This document shows, piece by piece, positions 9,272 to 17,862 of a stretch of 57,074 nt of DNA; positions within the stretch are counted from its first letter, which is position 1; every line of letters begins with the position of its first letter. The position numbers and the translations under genes were made by a program. This stretch comes from an uncultured Verrucomicrobiota bacterium. GTDB taxonomy: Bacteria > Verrucomicrobiota > Verrucomicrobiia > Chthoniobacterales > JACTMZ01. The stretch is taken from assembly GCA_903953565.1 (NCBI GenBank), contig CAJBKE010000066.1:1-57074 (forward strand), read 5' to 3'. The notes beneath the pieces were generated by a model that ran no database searches, was not told where the DNA came from, and saw only the letters and a list, made by a program, of their open reading frames with translations.

Positions 9272-10435
9272 TCATGAGATAGCGAACGCGCTGTCCGGGA
9301 AAATCGATACAAACTCCAGATCAGGGTGAACTTGCTTGAGACGCACCGCCACGCGTTGCTCGATATTGCGGTTCACACTAAGGACGATCAAACCCACCCC
9401 TTTTTCTCCGATTTGGGCGGTAGGCAGAATCGGCAAGTTGCTGCCGGGAAGACAGAGACCAGCCTTGGCGGGGTCATCATCGAACGCGAAATCAAAAAAC
9501 CGGCCCAACCGATAAAGATTGATAAAGAGGTTGCCCATGTGGCCTGCCCCAAGAAGCGCGATGGTCTTGTGAGTGCTCTTCAGGCGCTCAAACTTCTCCA
9601 TGTAGGCTTCCCTACGGCCGGAAAACTCAGCGACAAAAGGCCCGATCAATTCCGGATCCTGCAAGCTCTCGGCCGACGGAGTTGCAACTTGGCGACCAGC
9701 TTTCCGAGCCAGAGCAACGAGAAGGTTTGTGTCGTTGGCCCTGAGAGGCTGGCACCATTCTACTTCAAATCCGTGTCGAAGCAGAGTCTCCTGCAATGTC
9801 TGCTCCGTGAAATAGTTGGCATGGCTTTCCCACAGCATAAGTGGGTCGCGCTTCTGCAGGAAGGGTGCGGAGGACGGCACTTCAAACAAGATTCTCCCGC
9901 GCGGCGCGACACGACTGCCCAGAGAAGCTAAAAACATTTCGAGTTGCCGCACATGATCGAGAACATGCCTCGCCACAATGAAATCGACGCCTGGTTCGGG
10001 ATGCTGGGCTTTGCCTGCTTCAAAGTTCCCGACCACCGACTCAAGGTGGGTCTGCTTGGCCAGATCCCCATCGCTTTCGCTACCGCTGGTCCAACCGCGC
10101 TTCCGGAGACGCGCCACCAGGGATATATCCAAGGCAGAGACGCCGCCCACCCGACCAGGTGCCTCCCCGATAATGTCTGCCACTTTTGCGCAGACCTCAT
10201 CGAGATGCTCCTCTGGCTCTTTGTAAAAAACCCACTTTGGCACGATCTCCTGTAGATGCTTTGCGGGAAAGGGATCGACCAGTTGCAGCAAGCCGCAGGA
10301 ACGACATGAGCCAAAGACCAACCCATTCAAAGGCGGCGTGTCGCCCGGCCGCAGGTATCCGTTGGACACCGGCAGTTCGCCGGCGTGCAGCAGGATCGAC
10401 ACCCGCTCACAACCGCAAGATCGGCACGTCGCCAT
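9272..10435 (-). CDS. C-methyltransferase-like protein with degenerate SAM motif
   Basis: This 387-residue protein has the family's zinc-binding N-terminus (CRSCGCE and a later CRSCGL) and its C-terminal domain, recognised by IALLGAGHMGNLFINL. In the middle, however, the usual glycine-rich SAM motif is replaced by ALDISLVARLRKRG, while the later segment ARHVLDHVRQL is kept. SAM binding may therefore be weak or lost. It could be a divergent enzyme, or a partner of the full-length C-methyltransferase whose stop codon directly precedes its start (TGA then ATG with no gap). Product assignment is by family only. Confidence 0.7.
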   Translation of the reverse strand: MATCRSCGCERVSILLHAGELPVSNGYLRPGDTPPLNGLVFGSCRSCGLLQLVDPFPAKHLQEIVPKWVFYKEPEEHLDEVCAKVADIIGEAPGRVGGVSALDISLVARLRKRGWTSGSESDGDLAKQTHLESVVGNFEAGKAQHPEPGVDFIVARHVLDHVRQLEMFLASLGSRVAPRGRILFEVPSSAPFLQKRDPLMLWESHANYFTEQTLQETLLRHGFEVEWCQPLRANDTNLLVALARKAGRQVATPSAESLQDPELIGPFVAEFSGRREAYMEKFERLKSTHKTIALLGAGHMGNLFINLYRLGRFFDFAFDDDPAKAGLCLPGSNLPILPTAQIGEKGVGLIVLSVNRNIEQRVAVRLKQVHPDLEFVSIFPDSAFAIS

Positions 10436-11680
10436 TCAGCCAGTCACCTCAAGCTTCGGCACGCACGTTATCCACTTGCCGCCGCCGGCCACAAAGCCGG
10501 GGTTCGCGGCAATGATGTTCTTCGCGTGAACCCAAGCGAAAACGAAAAGATAGTCGACAGGCCTTTCTGCCAAAGAGGAAACCGGCAAGACTTCTATGCC
10601 ATAACCGGCACTGAACCTCCCGACCTTGTCGGGATGGTTGTCCAGGATGAAGTCGATGTCATCCGCGATGCCCAGTTGCGCGATCAAGGTGGTTCCGCTG
10701 CGGGCGGCGCCGAAACCGCCGAAAGTCTTGCCCTCGTTCTTCGCCTTTTCGACGAAGGCTTTTGTCTCGTCGCACAGCTTGCGCAGCATTCTCTCGAAGT
10801 CCTGCAGCCGCCCCAGAGTGTTCAATTGGCTTTCCGACTCAGCGCGGAGAATTGCCGCGACGCCCTTGTCCACCGCGTAAGGCGCGCCGGCTTTTTTGGC
10901 GCTGACAATGATTGACCCGCCTTGGATCCCCACGCGCTTCACGTCGACAATTTCCATTGCATTGCGCCGCATGAAACGGGCAAGGGGTGTCACCGCGTGA
11001 TATGAAAAATGCTCGTGGAAAATCGTGCCCAACAGGCACTTTTCGAGGACGTCCTGCAGATAGGACACCTCGAACATGAATACGCCGTCGGCTCGCAGCA
11101 AGTCGGATACTCCCGCGGCAATAGTCTGAAGGTTGTCAGAGTGGGCAAAGACGTTGTTCGCCACCACAAGCTTGGCTTCACCGTGGGACGCCTTGATCTT
11201 TGCCGCCACTTTCTCGTCGAAGAAGGCGACGATTGTCTCCACACCTGCCGCAACAGCTTCCGCCGCAATCGTGCTGGCCGGATCAACCCCGAGCACCTTG
11301 GCACCGAGCTTTTGAAATTCTTTCAGCAGAGTGCCGTCGTTGCTGCCGATCTCCACGACGAGATCCCCCCTTTGCAAACCCCACTTTTCCCAAGCCTCTT
11401 TGGCATATTCCTGGAAGTGCCTGATGATAGCTTCCGTTTGTCCCGAGCGATACGTGTAGTGCTCGTCAAAGAGAAACCCGGCTTCGACCAGATCCAGCAG
11501 CTGCACATGACCGCAGTCGCGGCAACGATACAAGTCGAGCGGCGAGTCGGGAACGCAGCGCGCCTCTGCACGCGTCGCGCCATATTTCTCCGCCACGGGA
11601 GTCCCGTGAATGTGGCAACCCAACTCGAGTTCGGGAGAGTCACAAAGCCGGCACACTGTTCTTTTGGTGATTTTTATCAT
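10436..11680 (-). CDS. Sugar C-methyltransferase-like SAM enzyme
   Basis: A 414-residue class I methyltransferase of the TylC3/NovU-like group. CRLCDSPEL and CRDCGHVQ form the N-terminal zinc site. VVEIGSNDGTLL is the SAM-binding loop, followed by FEVSYLQDVL. FGGFGAARSGTTL marks the C-terminal domain. The frame is open upstream to 11743, but the ATG at 11680 is preferred: it overlaps the stop of the Nudix-like gene as ATGA and places the Cys motif close to the N-terminus, as in relatives. It probably methylates a keto sugar nucleotide for the surface polysaccharide. The next gene follows with no spacer. Confidence 0.85.
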   Translation of the reverse strand: MIKITKRTVCRLCDSPELELGCHIHGTPVAEKYGATRAEARCVPDSPLDLYRCRDCGHVQLLDLVEAGFLFDEHYTYRSGQTEAIIRHFQEYAKEAWEKWGLQRGDLVVEIGSNDGTLLKEFQKLGAKVLGVDPASTIAAEAVAAGVETIVAFFDEKVAAKIKASHGEAKLVVANNVFAHSDNLQTIAAGVSDLLRADGVFMFEVSYLQDVLEKCLLGTIFHEHFSYHAVTPLARFMRRNAMEIVDVKRVGIQGGSIIVSAKKAGAPYAVDKGVAAILRAESESQLNTLGRLQDFERMLRKLCDETKAFVEKAKNEGKTFGGFGAARSGTTLIAQLGIADDIDFILDNHPDKVGRFSAGYGIEVLPVSSLAERPVDYLFVFAWVHAKNIIAANPGFVAGGGKWITCVPKLEVTG

Positions 11681-12405
11681 TTTTTTAATGCTGATTGTTC
11701 TTTTTCGAAGCAGCCCAGAAAGCAAGCCTGGGCCACCGCGCAAATCGTCGGGGCATCGGTGATCTCACCCTGTGCAATCATCCGCTTCAGTTCTGCAGGG
11801 CTGACCAGTGCAACCTCATCGATACCCTCCGAGCGCGCGGGCTGTCCAACTTGTCCGATTTCAGCCAAGAACGTATCGATTCCGGAATCCAGCAGGTTGT
11901 TTATCGGAACAACGTGGCCTAAGCGGCGAAGCGCGAGCAGGTTGGCGCCGATTTCTTCCATCAGTTCCTCCTCGATTGTTTTTTCAAACGACGAACCGGG
12001 CGATGATCCGCCGCGAGGACATTCCCATGACCAAGCTGCAAGAGCGTGCCGGTAATGCTTCACCAAGACATATTCCTCGCCCAGACGAGGCAAAATAACG
12101 ATCCCCGAGACCGGCCCGGTCTTCCACAAGATGCGATGGTGTATCGCGGGGCGACCATCGGAAAACCGCACGGCATCGCGGAGAAGGATGATGTAGGGAT
12201 CCTCGTAGTAGATGCCGGCCTGCGCCCACTCCGGATCGAGCCCGCTTTTGCCGTAAATCGAAGCCACTTCGCTCTCGACTGCCTCGATCTCAGCGCGCCC
12301 AAGACGCAATATTCCCTTTGCGGGATCGACGGAAAAATAACGAGGATGCGCTTTGGCAAAGGCCAAATATTCATCCAACACGGACGATTGCTGAACGTTT
12401 TTCAT
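11677..12405 (-). CDS. Nudix-like hydrolase with altered Nudix box
   Basis: A 242-residue protein whose central region has the Nudix fold pattern. The box reads GGSSPGSS...EELMEEIGA. The Glu cluster EELMEE, which would bind metal, is kept. The first conserved Glu of the box appears as Ser and the conserved Arg as Glu. Nudix enzymes cleave X linked to a nucleoside diphosphate, for example nucleotide sugars. Here the activity may be altered. The frame is open upstream to 12768, but the ATG at 12405 fits the fold and avoids overlap with the kinase-like gene at 12462. It is coupled by ATGA to the C-methyltransferase gene downstream. Confidence 0.75.
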   Translation of the reverse strand: MKNVQQSSVLDEYLAFAKAHPRYFSVDPAKGILRLGRAEIEAVESEVASIYGKSGLDPEWAQAGIYYEDPYIILLRDAVRFSDGRPAIHHRILWKTGPVSGIVILPRLGEEYVLVKHYRHALAAWSWECPRGGSSPGSSFEKTIEEELMEEIGANLLALRRLGHVVPINNLLDSGIDTFLAEIGQVGQPARSEGIDEVALVSPAELKRMIAQGEITDAPTICAVAQACFLGCFEKEQSALKK

Positions 12406-12461
12406 GGTCACGCGCGTCCCATGTGCTTCGGGGTGCTCTTGGCCTCGCCGAATGCCATTGA

Positions 12462-13511
12462 TCAGCTTGGCGCGCCAACTTGTTGGAGCGCGGCGCGCGC
12501 TTTGTGAAGCTGGGCGGCGCGCCGGTCGCCCGATCCAATGTTCGAAAAGTCGCGTCGCTGCGCCTCCGTGGGAAGAAATTCGTTGAGCATGATGCAACAC
12601 CACTTGATCTGGTATGCGGGCAGCAGCAGTCGGGCGCGCTGTCCAGTTTCGCTGGTCCAGCGGTGGCAATCGGCGAGTTGTTTTTCCAAAACCTCCCACC
12701 AACCCAATGAAACCGCAACAGACGGTTGACAAAAGAAATCTGCGACAAGCTTGGCAGGATCGTCCCAACCGGCATATTCGAAGTCGAAAAACCTCAAGCA
12801 GCCTTCGCTATCGGCCAGCGCGTTGTGGAAGCCGAAATCGGAAGGGGAGATCCAACGCTGGGACAAGGGCAGTGCCGCATCCAAATCGCTGCCTGCTTCC
12901 GCAGCGCGCATAGCAGCTTCCCTGCGAATGCGATCCCAACACGGCGCCAATTCACTTCGGATCCAAGCCACAGCTTCCCTGTCAACATCGTCCCGGATCG
13001 CTGCGCTCTGCAATCGGCTGACGCGGTTATCGATCGTGGCAAGGTGCGCGGCGAAGCTGAAGCAAGCCTCCGAGGCAGTAGGGAAGTCCCCTGACGGCGG
13101 ACACTCATCCAAGGAGTTGTTGATCCGCACGACAAGGTTCGCGGCCTGACGGATGTGATCCGCCGTGACGGAGCCAGCATCGAGCTTGCGCCCCTCCAAA
13201 AACGTGAAAAGGCCCATGCGATTTTCGAGGTCCCACCCCAGGGCCTTTGGGACCGCAGTGATACCCGCACTCTCGGCAAGCGCGTAAAAACAGCGCTCGC
13301 CCCGCAGGCGGTCGCGTTGATCGCCCACCTTGTGAAAATACAGCTTGAGCAGCAGTTTCTCATCGGCTGATTGTCCGCAATAAACGCGGTTGTTTCCTCC
13401 CTCGCGGACAGGGGTCCAAGCTTCAACCTCCGCAAGACCGGCATCCCTTAAGAGGCGACTGACCGGTTGACTGGGTATGCCCACACCACTCTCGATTGGA
13501 AACGCGCTCAC
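12462..13511 (-). CDS. Aminoglycoside-phosphotransferase-fold kinase
   Basis: A 349-residue protein of the APH/choline-kinase fold, starting with GTG. The catalytic loop is SPSDFGFHN, with the Asp and Asn in place. It is followed by FFDFEYAGWDDPAKL, where the Asp would bind magnesium. In the N-lobe LLLKLYFHK may supply the ATP-binding Lys. Members of this superfamily phosphorylate small alcohols and sugars. In a polysaccharide locus a sugar or lipid-head kinase is more likely than antibiotic resistance, but the substrate is unknown. The gene lies 32 bp from the UPF0104 gene and 56 bp from the Nudix-like gene. Confidence 0.75.
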   Translation of the reverse strand: MSAFPIESGVGIPSQPVSRLLRDAGLAEVEAWTPVREGGNNRVYCGQSADEKLLLKLYFHKVGDQRDRLRGERCFYALAESAGITAVPKALGWDLENRMGLFTFLEGRKLDAGSVTADHIRQAANLVVRINNSLDECPPSGDFPTASEACFSFAAHLATIDNRVSRLQSAAIRDDVDREAVAWIRSELAPCWDRIRREAAMRAAEAGSDLDAALPLSQRWISPSDFGFHNALADSEGCLRFFDFEYAGWDDPAKLVADFFCQPSVAVSLGWWEVLEKQLADCHRWTSETGQRARLLLPAYQIKWCCIMLNEFLPTEAQRRDFSNIGSGDRRAAQLHKARAALQQVGAPS

Positions 13512-13543
13512 TTTGTTCTCGACTACAGCTGCTATGCCGGCGG

Positions 13544-14566
13544 CTACTCAGAGGAGGTGGGACTTCTCGCCGCTGCGGGAGAAGCCTTGCTCCGGTAAGC
13601 CAGAAACACGAGTCCGCCGAGCAAGTTTGTAGTCAGCATCATCGCGAAGGCCGCCAAGGATGCCGCCAACGCCAATTCCTGCGGCACATTGCCCAGCACC
13701 CCGAGGAACAAAACAACCAGATATTCGCGTATCCCCAAGCCCGCAACAGTCACCGGCAACGCGTTGGCGGCCAAAACCACCGGAACAAAGCCAAACCACA
13801 CCGCTGCACCCAACGAGATGCCGACCGCCGCACCCGCCGTCCAAAACAAGACACAAAGCACCACCTGTGTGGCAAATGCCGCAGCGAGGACGAGAACAAT
13901 CGTGCGACGATGCTCGACATAGGCGCCGACGAAGCGGCCCAACTGCAAACGCCAATGCCCCGTCGGCAAAAGACGCATGAGCAAGGCGCCCAGCGAGTGC
14001 AACCACCCTCTGGGAACAAGAAAGAACAATGCCAGGGCCGCAGCCACCACGATCCCACCGACGATCAGCCCTCCGGCAAAAAGCGCCGTCTGGGTATTCG
14101 CCGCGAGCAAATCGTAATGCCAAGGCGTGACCAGCAGCGCGAGCATCAGAATGACGCTCAGGCCGATAATGCGGTCCAGAACCACGGAAGAAAGAGCCAC
14201 CGGTGTCTTGTCTCCCGCGATCCGCGCCACATAAACCATACGCGTCAGATCATCCCCGATCGGCCCCGGCAGGAACGTGGCAAAGAACTGGCCGATGAAA
14301 GCAATGCACGTAAGATCCCGCCAGTGCAGCGGCAATCCCGCCGCGCGAATAAGCAGCTTCCAACGAAGTCCGGCAATCAACACCGTGCTGACATTGAGCA
14401 AAACTCCAAGAACCAAAAGCGGGACCGACGTCTTCGCCAAAGTTCTCATCAGGATCTCAACGTCCACCTCGCGAATCAGCAGCCACAGAATTAGCACCGC
14501 CACCAAGAACTTGGCGGCCATCGCGAGCCATCTCCGCTTCCAACTGCCTGCCTCTTTTGCCTTCAT
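13544..14566 (-). CDS. UPF0104 / lysylphosphatidylglycerol-synthase-TM-type membrane protein
   Basis: An integral membrane protein of 340 residues with about eight hydrophobic segments. It has the pattern of the flippase-like UPF0104 domain: LRWKLLIRAAGL and GQFFATFLPGPIGDDLTRM, the latter resembling the conserved FxxxxxPGxxGD segment. Relatives are found alone in many lipid and polysaccharide loci and may move or modify lipids. The ATG at 14566 (MKAKEAGS) is preferred over an upstream start at 14614 because it gives the normal short cytoplasmic N-terminus. It sits downstream of a gap of about 350 bp, so it may begin a new transcription unit. Confidence 0.8.
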   Translation of the reverse strand: MKAKEAGSWKRRWLAMAAKFLVAVLILWLLIREVDVEILMRTLAKTSVPLLVLGVLLNVSTVLIAGLRWKLLIRAAGLPLHWRDLTCIAFIGQFFATFLPGPIGDDLTRMVYVARIAGDKTPVALSSVVLDRIIGLSVILMLALLVTPWHYDLLAANTQTALFAGGLIVGGIVVAAALALFFLVPRGWLHSLGALLMRLLPTGHWRLQLGRFVGAYVEHRRTIVLVLAAAFATQVVLCVLFWTAGAAVGISLGAAVWFGFVPVVLAANALPVTVAGLGIREYLVVLFLGVLGNVPQELALAASLAAFAMMLTTNLLGGLVFLAYRSKASPAAARSPTSSE

Positions 14567-14918
14567 TTTGCTACAGCGGACACCCTGAACACCCGCTGAC
14601 CCGACACCCCACACGTTCTGGCTCAGTCATTCCGCTAGTGAGGCCTGGCCTAGCCACAGCCGTCTGAAGCTCATTATCTCTACTGCCATCTGTTTATCCG
14701 TTGGCAGGGGGAGATCACCGCAAACCCCTAGGTCGGAAAACATTGTTCGGAGCGTCGTCTGTAAGATCTCGCTTAACGGACGAACTGTTTGGACCACCGA
14801 CAACACTGATGTCACTGATTGATTAACCAGAATACCTAAAAGTTTTTATCCGTGTTATTTGCCTAGGGGCTGTGTCGCAAGGCCTCCGCTGTGTAATCCA
14901 TGGTCAAAGCCTGCCCCA
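14567..14918. other. 352-bp gap with lower GC and no supported gene
   Basis: This is the largest gene-free stretch inside the locus. The part around 14815-14875 is clearly more AT-rich than its surroundings and contains ATCCGTGTTAT, which matches one arm of the inverted repeat at 26455-26530. A minus-strand frame at 14627-14815 (62 codons, GTG start) shows no recognisable domain and is not called. The stretch could hold a promoter for the UPF0104 gene. No convincing -35/-10 pair or terminator hairpin was found. Confidence 0.5.
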
Positions 14919-15437
14919 CTATCCCCCGGATTTGATCGGCCCGAACACGATCCGCCGGTAGCCGAGGATAAGCCGGAAAAACAGATACCGTCCCGGCGAA
15001 AGCCGGTAACCGCTCTGCTCCTCGATGAAGATGTTGTCCGTGATCAAGGCTTTGACCCGCGCACCGACAAACGGCCTCTGCCGGAAAAACTCTTCGATCT
15101 CCTCGTGCGAAACACCCTCATCACCTCTCCGATGCAAATGCCGCGTCAGACTCAGCGTCGGGCTATCCCCTTCCATCGCCGAGTAAGTGATCACATAGCA
15201 AAAAGCCGCAGACCAATAAATAAGACAAAAGTAGAGGAAGCCGACGAACCAACCCGCCGCGAAGGACCAAGCGCCAACGAAACCCGTGAGAACCGAAAGA
15301 GCGGCGAGAGCCCAGACCACAGCAAAAATGACGAGCAGAGCTTTGAGTTGGGCCCTCGGCAGCCGCCAACGCCAAATGGCTAAGTGCACAATCCACGCGA
15401 GGAATAACGCGCCCGCGGCGAGAAACAAAGATGACAT
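14919..15437 (-). CDS. Small membrane protein, paralogue of 5962-6507
   Basis: No known function is recognised. It has 172 residues, about four hydrophobic segments in the first 105, then a soluble domain with GVSHEEIEEFFRQ and DNIFIEEQSGYRLSP. That domain looks like a small winged helix and parallels the C-terminus of the protein at 5962-6507. It lies 17 bp downstream of the large membrane protein gene at 15455, so the pair is probably co-expressed. Both copies neighbour a predicted glycosyltransferase, which hints at a shared accessory role. This is inference. Confidence 0.6.
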   Translation of the reverse strand: MSSLFLAAGALFLAWIVHLAIWRWRLPRAQLKALLVIFAVVWALAALSVLTGFVGAWSFAAGWFVGFLYFCLIYWSAAFCYVITYSAMEGDSPTLSLTRHLHRRGDEGVSHEEIEEFFRQRPFVGARVKALITDNIFIEEQSGYRLSPGRYLFFRLILGYRRIVFGPIKSGG

Positions 15438-15454
15438 GATGATGCGCTGGTCGA

Positions 15455-17179
15455 TCAGGTCGATGCGACCGGCGGCAATTCAAGGACATGCGTTTCCGTG
15501 ACTTGGTCCAAGAACTCCGGCAAGCCGTCAGGATTGAACCATTTTAGCCAAAGATACTTTGCTCCGAGCGAGACCCCGTCATTGCCGAGTTTGCCTTGCT
15601 GCACGATGAACATGATCTGAGGCCCAGCCTCGGGAACGCTCCGAAGCATATAGGGCATGGTGGTTTGCTCGATCATCTGGCCGAGCAACTCGCTCGTTAC
15701 CGGGACCTGCGGGAAGACTATCCGGGTTTCCCCGGTTTCCGTCGTCGTCTCCTGATGCGGTATGCTCTGGGCTATATCGAAGACAAAGGTCTCCGGATTC
15801 GCTTCGTTGCCCGTGCCTATGTATGTCCACACGATCGGCGCGTAATAGTAAATCGTATCGGGGATCATGAAATAATCCCTCATCTGAACGACCACTGCTT
15901 TGCTAGCTTCCAAAGCGGAACGCATTTTCACGCCAACCGAGTCCTGTTTCGCACCCAAAGCCTGCCACTGTATGTAGTTTCGGTTGGAGACAAACATACC
16001 CAGAACGACAATGATAACTATCGGCACGGTCCACGCGCTCGGCCGGTGGGAAAGAAACAGCTGATTCAACACCAGGAAAAAACCGCAAAGCATGAGGGCC
16101 AGAGGAAGCGGCGTCAAAATGCAGTTCCTTGAGATCCAGCCAAAGCTGGCAAGAGGCTGGTCGACTACCGCGTAGGGAAACGCGGCCGCAAGCAGCAGCA
16201 CTACCCCGCCGAAAAGGGCAACCAACGCCGCAGGCGTAAGTCGCATGTCTTTCATTTTTCCTTTCCGCAAGGTGGAACGTACACCGAGACCGAAAGCACA
16301 GACCAATGCAGCCACAAGGGCGACAGCCACAGCAACACCCGACGAGAAGAACTCAACACCTTCCCCAAGGACAAAAGCCACCAAAGACAAAACTCCGGAT
16401 ACCGCTCGCTCCACCGAGAAAACAGGCATGTTGTGGCCGACGTAGTATCCGTGCACGGGGGTCAGGACGCTTTTGATGATCCAAAAGACCACAGGCAAAG
16501 CAACGAAGTCGGCGAACCTGCAAACCAAGGAGAAACCATAGGCCAGGACATCCGTCTTGGCGGACAAGACAACGCGACTGGCAAACAAAAAGACCAACAA
16601 GCCATAGAAGAAGACCAGTAATGAGTTGAGATTAAATGCCAGCAACAGCAAGAGGATCGCGGCAATTCTCCAGGCAAATCCGCACACACCACGCTTTCGC
16701 GGCAAATGCGCCAAGACGGCCATGCCGCACCAAAAAACGAGCAAGGCAAACACGTTCATGAAAAGGGCGATTTCCCCCAAGACATCGAAGACCGGCAGCA
16801 CGACCGATACCAAAGCAACAGCAAAGGCAAGTCCCGCGGGGAATTTTGCGCCCTCGCGGAGTACGATCATCAGCGGGATTGGAATAAGAATCCACGCCAG
16901 AAGACTGGCAATTTTGGGAGCAACCGCTCCCGTGAAAACTGTGAAGGGCAGAAGAAAGTAGTAGTCCAAAGGCCGGCCTATCTCGGAGAAAAGGCGCTTC
17001 ATGCCCGGCGCACCCACGCCGGGGGCCAGTTCTGCGTAATACCAGTAACCGTCCCACAAAATGTAATCGGTAAAGGCAACGATGCCGTGCGCCAAGAGTC
17101 CGGCGGCAACGAGAGCCAAACACGCCCAACCGACCGAGATCGGCTCCGGCCAAATCGACGTTTGCGGACTTTTGCTCAC
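15455..17179 (-). CDS. Polytopic membrane protein, possible GT-C glycosyltransferase
   Basis: A 574-residue protein with about eleven hydrophobic segments and a C-terminal region of about 150 residues outside the membrane. An acidic and aromatic stretch in the first loop, DYILWDGYWYY, sits where GT-C enzymes carry their catalytic Asp residues. This suggests a lipid-phosphate-sugar-dependent glycosyltransferase, but no named family is secure. Its ATG overlaps the stop of the methyltransferase gene upstream (ATGA). The GT2 gene at 17859-18581, of DPM type, could supply its polyprenyl-phosphate-sugar donor. Confidence 0.6.
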   Translation of the reverse strand: MSKSPQTSIWPEPISVGWACLALVAAGLLAHGIVAFTDYILWDGYWYYAELAPGVGAPGMKRLFSEIGRPLDYYFLLPFTVFTGAVAPKIASLLAWILIPIPLMIVLREGAKFPAGLAFAVALVSVVLPVFDVLGEIALFMNVFALLVFWCGMAVLAHLPRKRGVCGFAWRIAAILLLLLAFNLNSLLVFFYGLLVFLFASRVVLSAKTDVLAYGFSLVCRFADFVALPVVFWIIKSVLTPVHGYYVGHNMPVFSVERAVSGVLSLVAFVLGEGVEFFSSGVAVAVALVAALVCAFGLGVRSTLRKGKMKDMRLTPAALVALFGGVVLLLAAAFPYAVVDQPLASFGWISRNCILTPLPLALMLCGFFLVLNQLFLSHRPSAWTVPIVIIVVLGMFVSNRNYIQWQALGAKQDSVGVKMRSALEASKAVVVQMRDYFMIPDTIYYYAPIVWTYIGTGNEANPETFVFDIAQSIPHQETTTETGETRIVFPQVPVTSELLGQMIEQTTMPYMLRSVPEAGPQIMFIVQQGKLGNDGVSLGAKYLWLKWFNPDGLPEFLDQVTETHVLELPPVAST

Positions 17180-17862
17180 GGGCGTCCCACGACAAGGACC
17201 GCTTGGATGAAAAGGTCCGCGGGCGAAACATCGTATTTCTCCAAGACCAGACCGGCTTGTTGCACGATGGCTTCGATCTGCTGCCTTGAGCGAATCAGGC
17301 TGATCTCAGGGGGATGCAATTGGATCTTGCTCTTCGCATCGCGGTTAAGGAGACGGTGCCACGCTCCCAAAAGCTTCACGCTCGGCGCATTGGCGAAGGG
17401 CCAAAAAATCACCAACTTCCCGTCCGGACGGACCACGGACATCATGCTCTGGAAGATGCGAACAATTTCAGGCTCCGGGAAGTGCTCCATGACACCGAGG
17501 TTGTAGGCACCGTCGAAGACCTTGCCCCCCAAGTCCAAATCGAGGAGATCTGCGTGGATCGTATCCACGACTTGAGGGTTGTGCCGTTTGTAAAGCTGCA
17601 GCGCATTGGGTGAGATGTCCAAAGCAGTGATCCGGTAACGTTTGGAAATCAGCACATCGACTTCTCCGCCGCCGCAGCCGGCATGCAGGAGACTGCTGCC
17701 CGGCGCGAAGTTTCGCCCCAACCAGTAAGCGAGCCGTCCGCAGATGAAGATCCGGCGGTAGATGCTGGCGAGCACACTGTAAAGACGATGGGCACCCCGC
17801 GCGTCGGGACTCCAATAAGCGTCCCACCCCTCATGCTTTGGTTCGGTCTTCTGTGAGCTCAT
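17176..17862 (-). CDS. Class I SAM-dependent methyltransferase
   Basis: A 228-residue methyltransferase. The SAM-binding loop is LLHAGCGGGEVDV, followed by an acidic end of strand 2 (ITALDISPNAL) and the post-II segment GVMEHFPEPE. There is no zinc-finger N-terminus, so it is a simple Methyltransf_11-type enzyme rather than a sugar C-methyltransferase. O-methylation of a sugar or lipid is possible. It overlaps both neighbours by ATGA: the GT2 gene upstream and the GT-C-like gene downstream. The three are therefore very likely translated together. Confidence 0.8.
   Translation of the reverse strand: MSSQKTEPKHEGWDAYWSPDARGAHRLYSVLASIYRRIFICGRLAYWLGRNFAPGSSLLHAGCGGGEVDVLISKRYRITALDISPNALQLYKRHNPQVVDTIHADLLDLDLGGKVFDGAYNLGVMEHFPEPEIVRIFQSMMSVVRPDGKLVIFWPFANAPSVKLLGAWHRLLNRDAKSKIQLHPPEISLIRSRQQIEAIVQQAGLVLEKYDVSPADLFIQAVLVVGRP

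Noticed and set aside
11009-12055. A 348-codon plus-strand frame
   Set aside because: It is antisense to the C-methyltransferase and Nudix-like genes and shows no domain.
12462-13511. An aminoglycoside-resistance reading of the APH-fold kinase
   Set aside because: The fold is shared by many sugar and alcohol kinases, and the gene sits within a polysaccharide locus, not a resistance or mobile element.
14627-14815. A 62-codon GTG-start frame in the gene-free stretch
   Set aside because: No ribosome site and no family resemblance; length is within chance.
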